A stretch of DNA of 64,000 bases from Rhodospirillaceae bacterium SYSU D60007 (GCA_003574685.1 QOCQ01000006.1:124001-188000); one strand, 5' to 3'. Shown: positions 44,478 through 53,367, counted from the first letter of the stretch. Made by a program: numbers and translations. Notes: a model not told the origin generated them from the letters alone.

Positions 44478-45724
44478 ACAGTTGCCAGCAGCGCGCGCCA
44501 GCGGTCGGCGAGCGCCTCGGGTCCGACGGCGGGCAGGGGAGTCGGATCGGCCGCTTGCAGGGCGCGGTCGGCGTCGGCTGGCGGCGGGGCGATGATGCGG
44601 CCGTTGATGATGCGCTTGACCGCCTTGGCCTCGGCCCCTGTCCATAGCACCGATCGCTCCCAGCCATGGGTCACGAGACCACCCGCCGGGCCCAGGTCGA
44701 GGCAGGTGACGTACATGGGCTGGGCGTAGGTGATCGGCTCGGCGCCGGCCAGCACGCGCAATGCGTTGTGGCCGGCAGTGCGGCCGGTCGGCATGGCATG
44801 CTGGCAGGACATCAGCGTGGCATGTCCCGGCGCTGCGGCGGCTTTGGCCATATCTCCGGCCGCGAAGATACGAGGCTGGCCGTTCACGCGCAGCATCACA
44901 TCGACGCTGAGCCGTCCCTCGGTATCCGTGTGTCCGATCGTGGCCCCCAGCGGATGGGCGCGCATGCCGGCCGCCCACACGATGGTCGCGGCCGCGATGG
45001 TTTCGCCGCACTCGAGCAGGATTCCCTCCGGACCGACCCGGCGGATCGATGCGGCCGCCCGGAAGGACACGCCGGTCAGCGCCAGCGCTTCGGCGATGGC
45101 CTCCCGGGGACCCTCCCCGAGCGTGGCGCCGGCACTTGCAGCACGGTCCAGCAGCACGACACGGGCGGCTTCCCCGGACTCGCGGGCGAGGTCGCCCAGC
45201 CAGCCGGCCAGTTCGGTCGCGATCTCAAGGCCGGTGAAGCCGGCACCGATCACCGCCGCCGCGTATCGATCCGGTGACGGTTGCCGCTGCGGCAGAGCTG
45301 TTACATGGCGGTGCAGGTCCAGCGCATCGGCGGTGCTGTCCAGCATCCTGATATGCGCGCGCCATGCGGCGGGCGGCGGCACGGTGTGGCTGCCCATCGC
45401 CAGCACCAGGCTGTCATACGCTTCCTGGCGTGTGGCACTGTCGGGCATACGCACCGTGACCCGCCCGGCGGGCGCATCGATGGCTTCGACCGTACCGGCG
45501 ACATAGCCAACGTTTGCCGCCGCCAGCAGTGGTGCGATATCGGTCTCGAAAGCCGCGGCATGCCGTTCATAAAGCCGCGGCTTCAGACACAGCCTGGGCG
45601 TAGGGGCCACCACATCGATGTGTATGTCCGCCGCCGCGGCACCCAGATCCCGCCGTGCCCGCGCGGCGCCCAGGGCCGCCCACATGCCGGCAAAACCGGC
45701 GCCTGCAATCAATACCCGAGCCAT
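44474..45724 (-). CDS. NADH dehydrogenase type II-like FAD flavoprotein
   Basis: 416 residues. N-terminal FAD-binding VLIAGAGFAGMWAALGA, second nucleotide-binding AAVIGAGFTGLEIATELA near residue 160, and the FAD-contacting RIFAAGDMAKA near 290 with AMPTGRTAGHNALRVL after it. The layout is that of NDH-2 and related pyridine nucleotide-disulfide reductases; a C-terminal amphipathic membrane helix is not obvious. Likely oxidises NAD(P)H with a quinone or other acceptor. Convergent with the HAD gene. Confidence 0.85.
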   Translation of the reverse strand: MARVLIAGAGFAGMWAALGAARARRDLGAAAADIHIDVVAPTPRLCLKPRLYERHAAAFETDIAPLLAAANVGYVAGTVEAIDAPAGRVTVRMPDSATRQEAYDSLVLAMGSHTVPPPAAWRAHIRMLDSTADALDLHRHVTALPQRQPSPDRYAAAVIGAGFTGLEIATELAGWLGDLARESGEAARVVLLDRAASAGATLGEGPREAIAEALALTGVSFRAAASIRRVGPEGILLECGETIAAATIVWAAGMRAHPLGATIGHTDTEGRLSVDVMLRVNGQPRIFAAGDMAKAAAAPGHATLMSCQHAMPTGRTAGHNALRVLAGAEPITYAQPMYVTCLDLGPAGGLVTHGWERSVLWTGAEAKAVKRIINGRIIAPPPADADRALQAADPTPLPAVGPEALADRWRALLATV

Positions 45725-45797
45725 CAGCCGTCTCCGCGTTGAAATAGATACGCAGCAGACGCATGGACGCGAGAGATTGTGACAGGCATGCGCGGTT

Positions 45798-46772
45798 TCA
45801 GGGCAGCAGCACAGTCTGGCCGGTGGTCTTGCGGCTCTCCAGATCGCTATGGGCCTGGGCGGCTTCCTGCAGCGGATAGGTCTGGTCGATGTGGATCTTG
45901 ACCTTGCCGCTCTTGACCATCTTGAACAGCGCCTTGGCGCTGTCCTCCAGCTCCTTGCGCGTCGCCGTATAGGCCATCAGGGATGGCCGGGTGAGGTACA
46001 GCGAGCCCTTGGCCCCCAGCACGGCCGGCGCCACCGGCGGCACTGGACCGGAAGCGTTGCCGAAGGACACCATCAGCCCGCGTGGCGCCAGGCAATTGAG
46101 CGAGATTTCCCATGTGTCCTTGCCGACGCCGTCATAGACCACCGGCACGCCCTTGCCGTTGGTGATCTCCTTTACACGGGCGGCAACATCCTCCCGGGTA
46201 TAGTCGATCACCCAGGCGTAACCGTTCTTGCGCGCCAGCGCCGCCTTTTCGGGCGAGGAAACGGTGCCGATCGCCTTGACGCCAAGCGCCTTCGCCCATT
46301 GCCCGAACATCAGCCCCACACCCCCGGCGGCAGCGTGGAACAACACGATCTCGCCCTCGCGGCACTTGTACGTGCGCCGGATCAGGTACTCGGTCGTCAT
46401 GCCCTTGAGCATCATTGCCGCCGCTTCCTGGTCTGAGACGCCCTTGGGCACCGGCACCAGAATGTCGGCCGGCAGGTTGCGCTCCTCGCAATAGGCGCCG
46501 GGGGCGCTGCCGGCATAGGCGACGCGATCGCCCTTCTTCAGTCCCTTCACCTTCTTGCCAACGGCCACCACCACGCCCGCCGCTTCGCGACCGATCGCGT
46601 TGGGAGTCGGTACCGGATAAAGGCCGGTGCGGGTGTAGATATCGATGAAATTGAGTCCGATGGCCGTGTGCCGGACCCGCACCTCGCCCGGTCCGGGATC
46701 GCCCACTTCGACGTCCTCGTAAACCATCTTCTCCGGACCGCCGGTCTCGTGGATACGGACGGCTTTGACCAT
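45798..46772 (-). CDS. NADPH:quinone oxidoreductase (zinc-independent MDR family)
   Basis: 324 residues. MDR fold without the catalytic zinc Cys: early GEVRVRHTAIGLNFIDIYTRTGLYP, cofactor-binding HAAAGGVGLMFGQWAKALG near residue 149, and the C-terminal HSDLESRKTTGQTVLLP, all typical of Qor. Reduces quinones by one electron using NADPH. Divergent from the copper chaperone gene with a 134-base spacer. Confidence 0.94.
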   Translation of the reverse strand: MVKAVRIHETGGPEKMVYEDVEVGDPGPGEVRVRHTAIGLNFIDIYTRTGLYPVPTPNAIGREAAGVVVAVGKKVKGLKKGDRVAYAGSAPGAYCEERNLPADILVPVPKGVSDQEAAAMMLKGMTTEYLIRRTYKCREGEIVLFHAAAGGVGLMFGQWAKALGVKAIGTVSSPEKAALARKNGYAWVIDYTREDVAARVKEITNGKGVPVVYDGVGKDTWEISLNCLAPRGLMVSFGNASGPVPPVAPAVLGAKGSLYLTRPSLMAYTATRKELEDSAKALFKMVKSGKVKIHIDQTYPLQEAAQAHSDLESRKTTGQTVLLP

Positions 46773-46906
46773 GGCGCTGTTCTCCTCGGTTCCTTCGTCG
46801 AGCGCGCTTCGACGCTCCCCATTGACGCGCGGCGGCAGCCTAGTATGCCGGTGGCCCGTGGCGCTACCGCAGCCGTCGCTTTTGTTTCAGAGGACAGGTG
46901 CCTTTC

Positions 46907-47389
46907 ATGTCTTTCGGTTTTCGCCTGGCCGCTCTTGTGCTGGCCATTCTGCTCGCCGCCCCATTGGTGCAAGCGCGCGACTATACCCATGGCAGCCTCA
47001 AGATCGGCCATCCCTGGGCGCGCGAGACGCCGCGCATGGCGCGTGCCGGCGGCGCATTCCTGGTGATCGAAAACACCGGCGACGCGGCCGACCGGCTGCT
47101 GAAGGCCAGCTCGCCTGCCGCTGCCCGCACGGAAGTGCACAGCGTCACCATGGACGGCAACGTGATGCGCATGCGCGAGGTGGAGGCGATCGACCTCGCG
47201 GCCAAATCCAAAGTCGAACTGAAGCCCGGCGGCTATCACATCATGCTGATGGAGCTGAAGGCGCCGCTGAAGGCCGGCGACAAATTTCCGTTAACGCTTA
47301 CCTTCGAGAAGGCCGGCGACGTTACCGTGGAAGTCGCGGTCGAGAAGATGGCGGGTCCGTCCGGCGGCCATGGCGGGATGAAGCACTGA
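46907..47389 (+). CDS. PCu(A)C periplasmic copper chaperone
   Basis: 160 residues. Signal peptide of about 20 residues ending VQARD. The copper-binding pattern His-x-x-Met ... Met ... His-x-Met is visible in HSVTMDGNVMRMRE and YHIMLMEL. Delivers Cu(I) for assembly of the CuA centre of cytochrome oxidase. Start ATG 46907 with AGGACAGG nine bases upstream; GTG 46898 is possible. It ends 17 bases before the next gene, and a His/Met-bearing tail (GHGGMKH) may also bind copper. Confidence 0.93.
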   Translation: MSFGFRLAALVLAILLAAPLVQARDYTHGSLKIGHPWARETPRMARAGGAFLVIENTGDAADRLLKASSPAAARTEVHSVTMDGNVMRMREVEAIDLAAKSKVELKPGGYHIMLMELKAPLKAGDKFPLTLTFEKAGDVTVEVAVEKMAGPSGGHGGMKH

Positions 47390-47406
47390 AACAGACCGGA
47401 GGCGAG

Positions 47407-48537
47407 ATGATGCGACGCAGGGCGGTAACGACGGGTGCCATCGCGAGCGTGGCGTTGCTGGCAGCGCCGGCGGTCCTGCGTGCCCAGGGCAAGGTTTTTC
47501 GCAGCCAGAAGGCGTCCTGCCGTCTCGTGACACTGGCGCAGGGCCTGGAGCAGCCCTGGGGTCTGGCGTTCCTGCCCGATGGCCGGATGCTGATCACCGA
47601 ACGCGAGGGACGCCTGCGTCTGTTCGCCAATGGCCGTCTGGAGTCGCGGCCCTTGTCTGGCGTGCCCGAGGTTCGCGCGCGCGGCCAGGGCGGGTTGCTC
47701 GACATCTGCCTGCATCCGGACTTCGCACGCAACAGCACGCTCTATCTGTCCTACGCCGCGCCCGTGCAGGGCGGCGCGCTCACACGCGTGGCGCGCGGCC
47801 GCTTCGGCGAAGGCGGACTGACGGAAGTGACGCCGATCTTCGACGCCGCACCGGCCAGCAGCGGCGGCAACCACTTCGGCTCGCGCATCGCCTTCGACAA
47901 GGCCGGGCAGATGTACGTGACCGCCGGCGAGCGGTACCAGAAGGAGCGCGCGCAGAAGCTCGATGATCTTGCCGGCAAGGTCCTGAGGCTGCGCGACGAC
48001 GGCAGCGTGCCGCGCGACAATCCCTTCGTCGGCCGTGCCGGCGCGCGGCCGGAGATTTTCACCTATGGCCATCGCAACCCGCAGGGTCTGGCGCTGCACC
48101 CCATGAGCGGACGCATGTGGTCTGTCGAGCATGGCCCGCGCGGTGGTGACGAGCTCAATCTGCTGAAGCCGGGCGCCAATTACGGTTGGCCACTGGCGAC
48201 GCACGGCATCGACTATTCCGGCGCCACGATCAGCGAGCACAAGTCGCGGCCCGGCATGGAGGATCCGGTACGGGTCTGGACGCCGTCGATCTCGCCGTCC
48301 GGACTGATGATTTACGATGGCAACGCCTTCCCGGCGTGGCGCGGCTCCATCTTCTGCGGCGCGCTCACGGCCGAGGCCCTGTTCCGCATCGAGCTGGACA
48401 GCGAACGCTACAAGAGCGAAGAGCGCCTGCTTCCCGACGCCCTGCCTGATATCCGCGACGTGCGCCAGGGTCCTGACGGGTTCATCTACCTGCTGACCCG
48501 CAACGACGGCGGCCTGTATCGGCTGGAGCCTGCGTAA
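47407..48537 (+). CDS. PQQ-dependent sugar dehydrogenase-like protein (YliI type)
   Basis: 376 residues, exported by a Tat-like signal (MMRRRAVTTGAIASVALLAA). Soluble glucose dehydrogenase-type propeller: LEQPWGLAFLPDGRMLITEREGRL, the catalytic-His region GNHFGSRIAFD, YGHRNPQGLALHP and EHGPRGGDELN. GGAGG precedes ATG 47407. Acts on an unidentified aldose in the periplasm if PQQ is available; no PQQ synthesis genes are in the window. Same strand and close behind the copper chaperone. Confidence 0.9.
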   Translation: MMRRRAVTTGAIASVALLAAPAVLRAQGKVFRSQKASCRLVTLAQGLEQPWGLAFLPDGRMLITEREGRLRLFANGRLESRPLSGVPEVRARGQGGLLDICLHPDFARNSTLYLSYAAPVQGGALTRVARGRFGEGGLTEVTPIFDAAPASSGGNHFGSRIAFDKAGQMYVTAGERYQKERAQKLDDLAGKVLRLRDDGSVPRDNPFVGRAGARPEIFTYGHRNPQGLALHPMSGRMWSVEHGPRGGDELNLLKPGANYGWPLATHGIDYSGATISEHKSRPGMEDPVRVWTPSISPSGLMIYDGNAFPAWRGSIFCGALTAEALFRIELDSERYKSEERLLPDALPDIRDVRQGPDGFIYLLTRNDGGLYRLEPA

Positions 48538-48585
48538 GAAGTCTCCCAGGTTGCTTGCGCCTGCTTCGGCCGCTAGAAGCGCGGC

Positions 48586-49206
48586 ATGGTGGAACCGGGT
48601 CTTTTGCAGCAGGCAGCGCCGGCGGTCGTGCTGGCGTCGGTCAGCGTCAGCCGGCGTCTGCTGGTCGGCAGTGCCGGCATCTGCTTCGAAGCCGTGGCGC
48701 CCGGTGTCGATGAAGCGGCGGTGAAGCGCGAGCTGGCCGGTGCCGATGGCGCGACGCTGGCCGCAGCGCTGGCTGATCGCAAGGCACTCGCCGTATCGGC
48801 CCAGCGGCCTGACGCCGTGGTGATCGGCGGCGACCAGACGCTGATGTGCGAGGGGCGGCTGTTCGACAAGCCGGCCGATATCGAGACCGCGCACCGGCAA
48901 TTGCGCGAGCTGCGCGGACGCGTCCACGAGCTCCACTCGGCCGTCAGCGTGGCCCGCAATGGCGTCATCGAATGGCGCCATGTCGCCAGTGCGCGGCTCT
49001 GGATGCGCACATTCTCCGACGAGTTTCTCGTGCGCTACGTCGAGGCCTGCCATGACTGGCTCACCAGTTCCGTCGGCGGTTACCGCCTGGAGGGACTGGG
49101 CGCCCAGCTCTTTGACCGGATCGAGGGCGACTACTTCACCATTCTCGGCTTGCCGCTGCTGCCCCTGCTGGGCTGGCTGCGCGAGGCCGGCGTGTTGCGG
49201 AGCTGA
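48586..49206 (+). CDS. maf: Maf-family nucleotide pyrophosphatase
   Basis: 206 residues. House-cleaning hydrolase of non-canonical nucleoside triphosphates. N-terminal VVLASVSVSRRLLV, the catalytic Asp region VVIGGDQTLMCEG, the RELRGRVHELHSAV segment and SSVGGYRLEGLGAQLFDRIEGDYFTILGLPL define the family. The TCC-type motif at the start reads ASVSVSRR. Its stop overlaps the aroE start by one base. Confidence 0.94.
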   Translation: MVEPGLLQQAAPAVVLASVSVSRRLLVGSAGICFEAVAPGVDEAAVKRELAGADGATLAAALADRKALAVSAQRPDAVVIGGDQTLMCEGRLFDKPADIETAHRQLRELRGRVHELHSAVSVARNGVIEWRHVASARLWMRTFSDEFLVRYVEACHDWLTSSVGGYRLEGLGAQLFDRIEGDYFTILGLPLLPLLGWLREAGVLRS

Positions 49207-50108
49207 TGGTGGACCGCCCGGATACCGCAGCCTTGCTGGCCGAGGCGGCAGGCCGTTCCTTCGCCTTCATTGTGGGATGGCCGGTGAAGCACTCGCGTTC
49301 GCCGCTGCTGCACGGGTTCTGGCTCAAGGAGCACAGCATCGAGGGGCACTATGGCCGGCTCGCCGTCGCGCCGGGTGGCCCGGCGCTGCGGGCAACATTC
49401 GACTTCATTCGTGCTACGGCGCATGCGCGGGGCTGTAACCTCACCCTGCCGCACAAGATCGATGCGTTGGCGCTGCTCGATCGCCTGACGCCCGCGGCCC
49501 GCCGCATCGGTGCGGTGAACACGGTGGTCAAACAGCCCGACGGCAGCCTGCTGGGCGACAACACCGACGCGTTCGGCTTCATCGAGGCCCTGCGGACTGG
49601 CGCACCCCATTGGCAGCCGGCGGCGGCACCTGCCGTCGTACTGGGCGCGGGTGGTGCTGCCCGCGCGGTCGTGAGCGCCCTTGTCGATGCCGGCGTTCCC
49701 GAAACCCGGCTCGTGAACCGGACCCGCCAGACCGCGATTGATCTGGCAACACGCTTCGTGCCGGGCGACGGCCGCACGGTGGTCATTGATGACTGGAGCC
49801 GTCGCGCCGCGGCACTGGCCGGCGCAGGTCTGCTGGTCAACACCACGTCTCTGGGCATGGATGGCCAGCCGCCGCTGGAGCTGGCGCTGGACGCCCTGCC
49901 GCGCACTGCCGTGGTGAATGACGCCGTCTACGTGCCGCTGCGGACGGATCTGCTGCGCCGCGCGGCGGCGCGCGGCAATCGGACCGTGGACGGGCTCGAC
50001 ATGTTGCTGCACCAGGGTCGCCCCGGCTTCGCCGCCTGGTTCGGCTGTGAGCAGCCGGCCGTGACGCCAGCGCTGCGCCGCGCCGTCGCGGGGGATCTGG
50101 GCGCCTAG
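49206..50108 (+). CDS. aroE: Shikimate dehydrogenase
   Basis: Reduces 3-dehydroshikimate with NADPH in aromatic amino acid synthesis. 300 residues, longer than usual by about 20 at the N-terminus. Substrate site VKHSRSPLLHGFW and catalytic Lys in NLTLPHKIDAL; NADP-binding VVLGAGGAARAVVSAL and VNRTRQTA, ending GLDMLLHQGRPGFAAWFG. Tightly coupled to maf. In relatives coaE and dnaQ follow aroE; here they are 6 kb upstream on the other strand. Confidence 0.95.
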   Translation: MVDRPDTAALLAEAAGRSFAFIVGWPVKHSRSPLLHGFWLKEHSIEGHYGRLAVAPGGPALRATFDFIRATAHARGCNLTLPHKIDALALLDRLTPAARRIGAVNTVVKQPDGSLLGDNTDAFGFIEALRTGAPHWQPAAAPAVVLGAGGAARAVVSALVDAGVPETRLVNRTRQTAIDLATRFVPGDGRTVVIDDWSRRAAALAGAGLLVNTTSLGMDGQPPLELALDALPRTAVVNDAVYVPLRTDLLRRAAARGNRTVDGLDMLLHQGRPGFAAWFGCEQPAVTPALRRAVAGDLGA

Positions 50109-50117
50109 GCCGGACGT

Positions 50118-50137
50118 GCGCCACTGGAGTGGTGCGC
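50118..50137. repeat. Short core copy of the accD-flanking palindromic element
   Basis: Contains CGCCACTGGAGTGG, the same core found at 25091-25103, with GCGC on both flanks, but lacks the GCTGGGGGC ends. Lies in the 53-base gap between aroE and the ABC-type gene. Confidence 0.55.
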
Positions 50138-50161
50138 TGCCTGCGGGTAATCTGGCGGCGT

Positions 50162-52876
50162 ATGGAAAAGAACCTGTTCAAATACATCTGGCGGCACAGC
50201 CGCCACGAGCAGCTCATCATCCTGCTGCTGGTGGTGGTGGCGCAGGTCTTTTATTTCGCCTCCCTGAACCTGCCCAAGGCGATCGTCAACGACGGCATCG
50301 AAGGCAAGGCGTTCCAAAATCAGGCCGAAGTGCCGTTTCTGCGTCTTAGCGTACCGGTCCCCGCGTTCGTGTCGGAGTCCGGCTCGGTTACGCTGTTCGA
50401 GGGCATCCCGCTGACGCAATGGCCGTACCTGGTTGGCATGAGCTGCCTGTTCCTGGTGATGGTCACTGTGAACGGGCTCTTCAAGAAGACGATCAACACC
50501 CAGAAGGGCCGCATGGGCGAGCGCATGCTGCGGCGCCTGCGCTACGAGCTCTATGACCGCATCCTGCTGTTCCCCAGCGCGCATTTTCGCAAGGTCAAGG
50601 CGGCCGAGCTCAGCGGCATGATCAAGGACGAGGTGGAGCCGCTGGGCGGCTTCATCGGCGATGCCTACGTGCAGCCGGCCTTTCTCGGCGGCCAGGCGCT
50701 GACGGCGCTACTCTTCATCATGCTGCAGAGCGTCTGGCTGGGCATGGTGGTGATTGCCGTGCTGGCCGTGCAGGCGTTCATCATACCGCGCCTGCGCCGG
50801 CGCATCCTCGTTCTCTCCCGCCAGCGACAGATCACGGCACGCCAGCTCGCCGGCCGCATCGCCGAGTCGGTCGATGGTATCCACGAGCTGCACACCAATG
50901 CCACCACCAACTACGAGCGCGCCGATATCGTGCAGCGCCTGGGAACAATCTTCAAAATCCGCTTCGAGCTCTTCCAGCGCAAGTTCACTGCCAAGTTCCT
51001 CAACAACCTGTTGGCCCAGACCACGCCCTTCATGATCTATCTGATCGGCGGCTATCTGGTGCTGTTCGGCGACATGCAGATCGGCAGCGTGGTGGGCGTC
51101 CTGCTGGCCTACAAGGACCTGCCCGGTCCGGTGAAGGAGCTGATCGACTGGGACCAGCAGCGCCAGGACGTGCAGCAGAAATACGAGCAGGTCGCCGAGC
51201 AGTTCGAGCCCGATGGCATGTTGGCCCGCGAGCTGCAAGTCGTGCCCGACGGGCCGCTCGCGCCACTCTCCGGCGAGGTTGTGCTCTCGAACGTCACCGT
51301 CGCCGAAGACGGTGGCGCAAAACCGATCGACGGGGTGAGCCTCGCCGCGCCGCTGGGCCGGCGGGTGGCGCTGGTGGGCCCGCCGGGCGGCGGCAAGGAA
51401 GTCGTGACGCAGGTGATCGCGCGGCTGGTACGGCCCTCTGGCGGGACAGTGCGGATCGGGGATGCCGATCTCGCGAACCTGCCGGAGGCGGTCAGCGGCG
51501 CGCGTATCTCCTATGTCGGGCAGGACGTCTATCTGTTCCCCGTCAGCGTGCGCGACAACATTCTCTATGGCCTGAAGCGGCGGCCCCTGAAACCGGCCGT
51601 GTACGAGGGGGCGGCGCAACGCGAATGGGGGCGTTTCTTCGCCGAAGCGCGGCGCGCCGGCAATCCTGAACTGGATGCCGGCGCCGACTGGATCGACTAC
51701 GAGGCGGCCGGTGCGTCGGGAGCAGAAGACATTGACCAGCGCATCATCGAGGTGTTGCGCGTCGTCGAGATAGACGAGGACATCTACCAGTTCGGGCTGC
51801 GCGGCACGATCGATGCCAAAGCGCGGCCGGCCGTCGCCCGATCGATCCTGCTGGCGCGCGACGAGCTGCACGCAAGGCTCGCCGATCCGGCGCTGTCGGC
51901 GCTGGTCGAACCGTTCGACCGGGCGCGCTACAATCGCAACATGTCGGTCGCCGAGAATCTGCTGTTCGGCGTGCCGATCGACAAGACGTTCGATCCTGAC
52001 AATATCGCCGCCAATCCGCATATCCGCGCGGCGCTGGAGCGCGTCGGGCTCACTGACGACCTGCTGCAGATGGGCGCCAGCATCGCGGAGACCATGGTCG
52101 AGCTGTTCGCCGACCTGCCGGCTGGCCATCCGTTCTTCGAGCAGTTCAGCTTCATCGCGGCCGAGGATCTGCCGGACTTCCGCACCATTCTCACGCGGCT
52201 TGCCGGCCGGAGTCTCGCCGATCTCGATGCGGCGGCACGTGCCCGGCTGGCGGCCCTGCCGTTCCGCTACATCGAGGCGCGCCATCGCCTGGGATTGATC
52301 GACACCGCGATGGAAGAGCGGTTGCTCGCGGCCCGGCGGGCCTTCGCCGAGAACCTGCCGGCCGAGGATGCGGACGCCATCGAGTTCTACGACCGGCACA
52401 GCTACAACAGTGCCGCGACGCTGCAGGACAACATTCTGTTTGGCCGCATCGTTTATGGGCAGGCGCAGGGGCCGCAGCGCATCAGTGCGCTGATTGCCGA
52501 AGTGCTGGAGGGGCTCGGCCTGCGCACGGCGGTGATCGAGGTCGGGCTGGACTACAATGTCGGCGTGGCCGGCAAGCGCCTGTCCGCCGCCCAGCGTCAG
52601 AAGGTGGGTCTGGCGCGGGCGCTGGTGAAACGGCCGGACCTGCTGGTGCTGAACGAGGCCACGGCGCTGTTCGACAACGCGGCGCAGCAGCGGCTGCTGG
52701 ATACCATCCTGGAAGCCTGCAAGGGGCGCGGCGTGATCTGGGCGCTGAGCCGCGCTAATCTTGCCGACCGGTTTGACCAGGTGATCGTGCTTCAGGGCGG
52801 CAGGGTGGCAGCCAGGGGCGCACCGGAGGAGTTGTCCGCGGACAAGACTTTTGCCGACCTGCTGGCGGCGGGCTGA
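50162..52876 (+). CDS. ABC exporter-like membrane protein with degenerate ATPase motifs and a large internal insertion
   Basis: 904 residues from ATG 50162. Residues 1-330 form an exporter-type membrane domain (hydrophobic segments from LIILLLVVVAQVFYF on, with a periplasmic loop of about 55 residues after the first). The ATPase follows but its motifs are altered: Walker A is GPPGGGKE (406-413; Lys kept, Ser/Thr replaced by Glu), Walker B ends LLVLNEAT (Asp to Asn at 831, Glu832 kept), the signature is LSAAQ (807-811) instead of LSGGQ, and WALSRANLAD has no H-loop His. Between Q-loop (YVGQD) and signature there are about 345 residues instead of about 60, with three DNI-type motifs at 461-470, 594-603 and 752-761. 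Likely low or no ATP turnover; possibly a sensor or regulated transporter. Followed 18 bases later by a cyclic-nucleotide-binding gene. Confidence 0.85.
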   Translation: MEKNLFKYIWRHSRHEQLIILLLVVVAQVFYFASLNLPKAIVNDGIEGKAFQNQAEVPFLRLSVPVPAFVSESGSVTLFEGIPLTQWPYLVGMSCLFLVMVTVNGLFKKTINTQKGRMGERMLRRLRYELYDRILLFPSAHFRKVKAAELSGMIKDEVEPLGGFIGDAYVQPAFLGGQALTALLFIMLQSVWLGMVVIAVLAVQAFIIPRLRRRILVLSRQRQITARQLAGRIAESVDGIHELHTNATTNYERADIVQRLGTIFKIRFELFQRKFTAKFLNNLLAQTTPFMIYLIGGYLVLFGDMQIGSVVGVLLAYKDLPGPVKELIDWDQQRQDVQQKYEQVAEQFEPDGMLARELQVVPDGPLAPLSGEVVLSNVTVAEDGGAKPIDGVSLAAPLGRRVALVGPPGGGKEVVTQVIARLVRPSGGTVRIGDADLANLPEAVSGARISYVGQDVYLFPVSVRDNILYGLKRRPLKPAVYEGAAQREWGRFFAEARRAGNPELDAGADWIDYEAAGASGAEDIDQRIIEVLRVVEIDEDIYQFGLRGTIDAKARPAVARSILLARDELHARLADPALSALVEPFDRARYNRNMSVAENLLFGVPIDKTFDPDNIAANPHIRAALERVGLTDDLLQMGASIAETMVELFADLPAGHPFFEQFSFIAAEDLPDFRTILTRLAGRSLADLDAAARARLAALPFRYIEARHRLGLIDTAMEERLLAARRAFAENLPAEDADAIEFYDRHSYNSAATLQDNILFGRIVYGQAQGPQRISALIAEVLEGLGLRTAVIEVGLDYNVGVAGKRLSAAQRQKVGLARALVKRPDLLVLNEATALFDNAAQQRLLDTILEACKGRGVIWALSRANLADRFDQVIVLQGGRVAARGAPEELSADKTFADLLAAG

Positions 52877-52894
52877 GCTCGCGAGGAGAATCTC

Positions 52895-53341
52895 ATGAGC
52901 ATCCACGAGGAAGTCGAGCTGCTGAAGACCGTGCCGATCTTCTCCAAGATCGAGCCGGCGAAACTGAAGCTTCTGGCGTTCACCAGCGAGCGGCTGACCT
53001 TCGAGCCGGGCCAGGAAGTGTTCCACCAGGGAGACGTCGGGGATGCCATGTACGTCATCCTGGGCGGCTCGGCCGACGTGATCATCGAGTCGCCGGCGGG
53101 GCCCATCAAGGTGGCGGAGCTGCAGCGCAACGGCTTCGTCGGCGAAACCGCCATCCTGTGCGACATGCCGCGCAATGCCACCATCAGGGCGCATGAGCGG
53201 CTGACGGCGCTGAAGATCCCCAAGGAGATGCTGTTTCAGTTGATCGACCAGTTTCCGCAGGTGGCGATCGAGATGATGCGCGAGCTGGCACACCGCGTGG
53301 AGGACATGAACGTCAAGCTGCGCGAAGCCCGCGCCGCGTAG
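52895..53341 (+). CDS. Cyclic-nucleotide-binding domain protein
   Basis: 148 residues consisting almost only of one CRP/cNMP-type beta-roll: LLKTVPIFSKIEPAKLKLLAF, FEPGQEVFHQGDVGDAMYVILGGSADVII, and FVGETAILCDMPRNATIRA at the phosphate-binding cassette (Glu and Arg present). There is no DNA-binding helix-turn-helix and no kinase domain, only a C-terminal helix (RELAHRVEDMNVKLREA). It starts 18 bases after the ABC-like gene with a GAGGAG site, so the two are one transcription unit; it is probably a separate ligand-sensing subunit for that protein. Confidence 0.88.
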   Translation: MSIHEEVELLKTVPIFSKIEPAKLKLLAFTSERLTFEPGQEVFHQGDVGDAMYVILGGSADVIIESPAGPIKVAELQRNGFVGETAILCDMPRNATIRAHERLTALKIPKEMLFQLIDQFPQVAIEMMRELAHRVEDMNVKLREARAA

Positions 53342-53367
53342 AGGCAGGGAGTGCGGCCGAAGAACAA

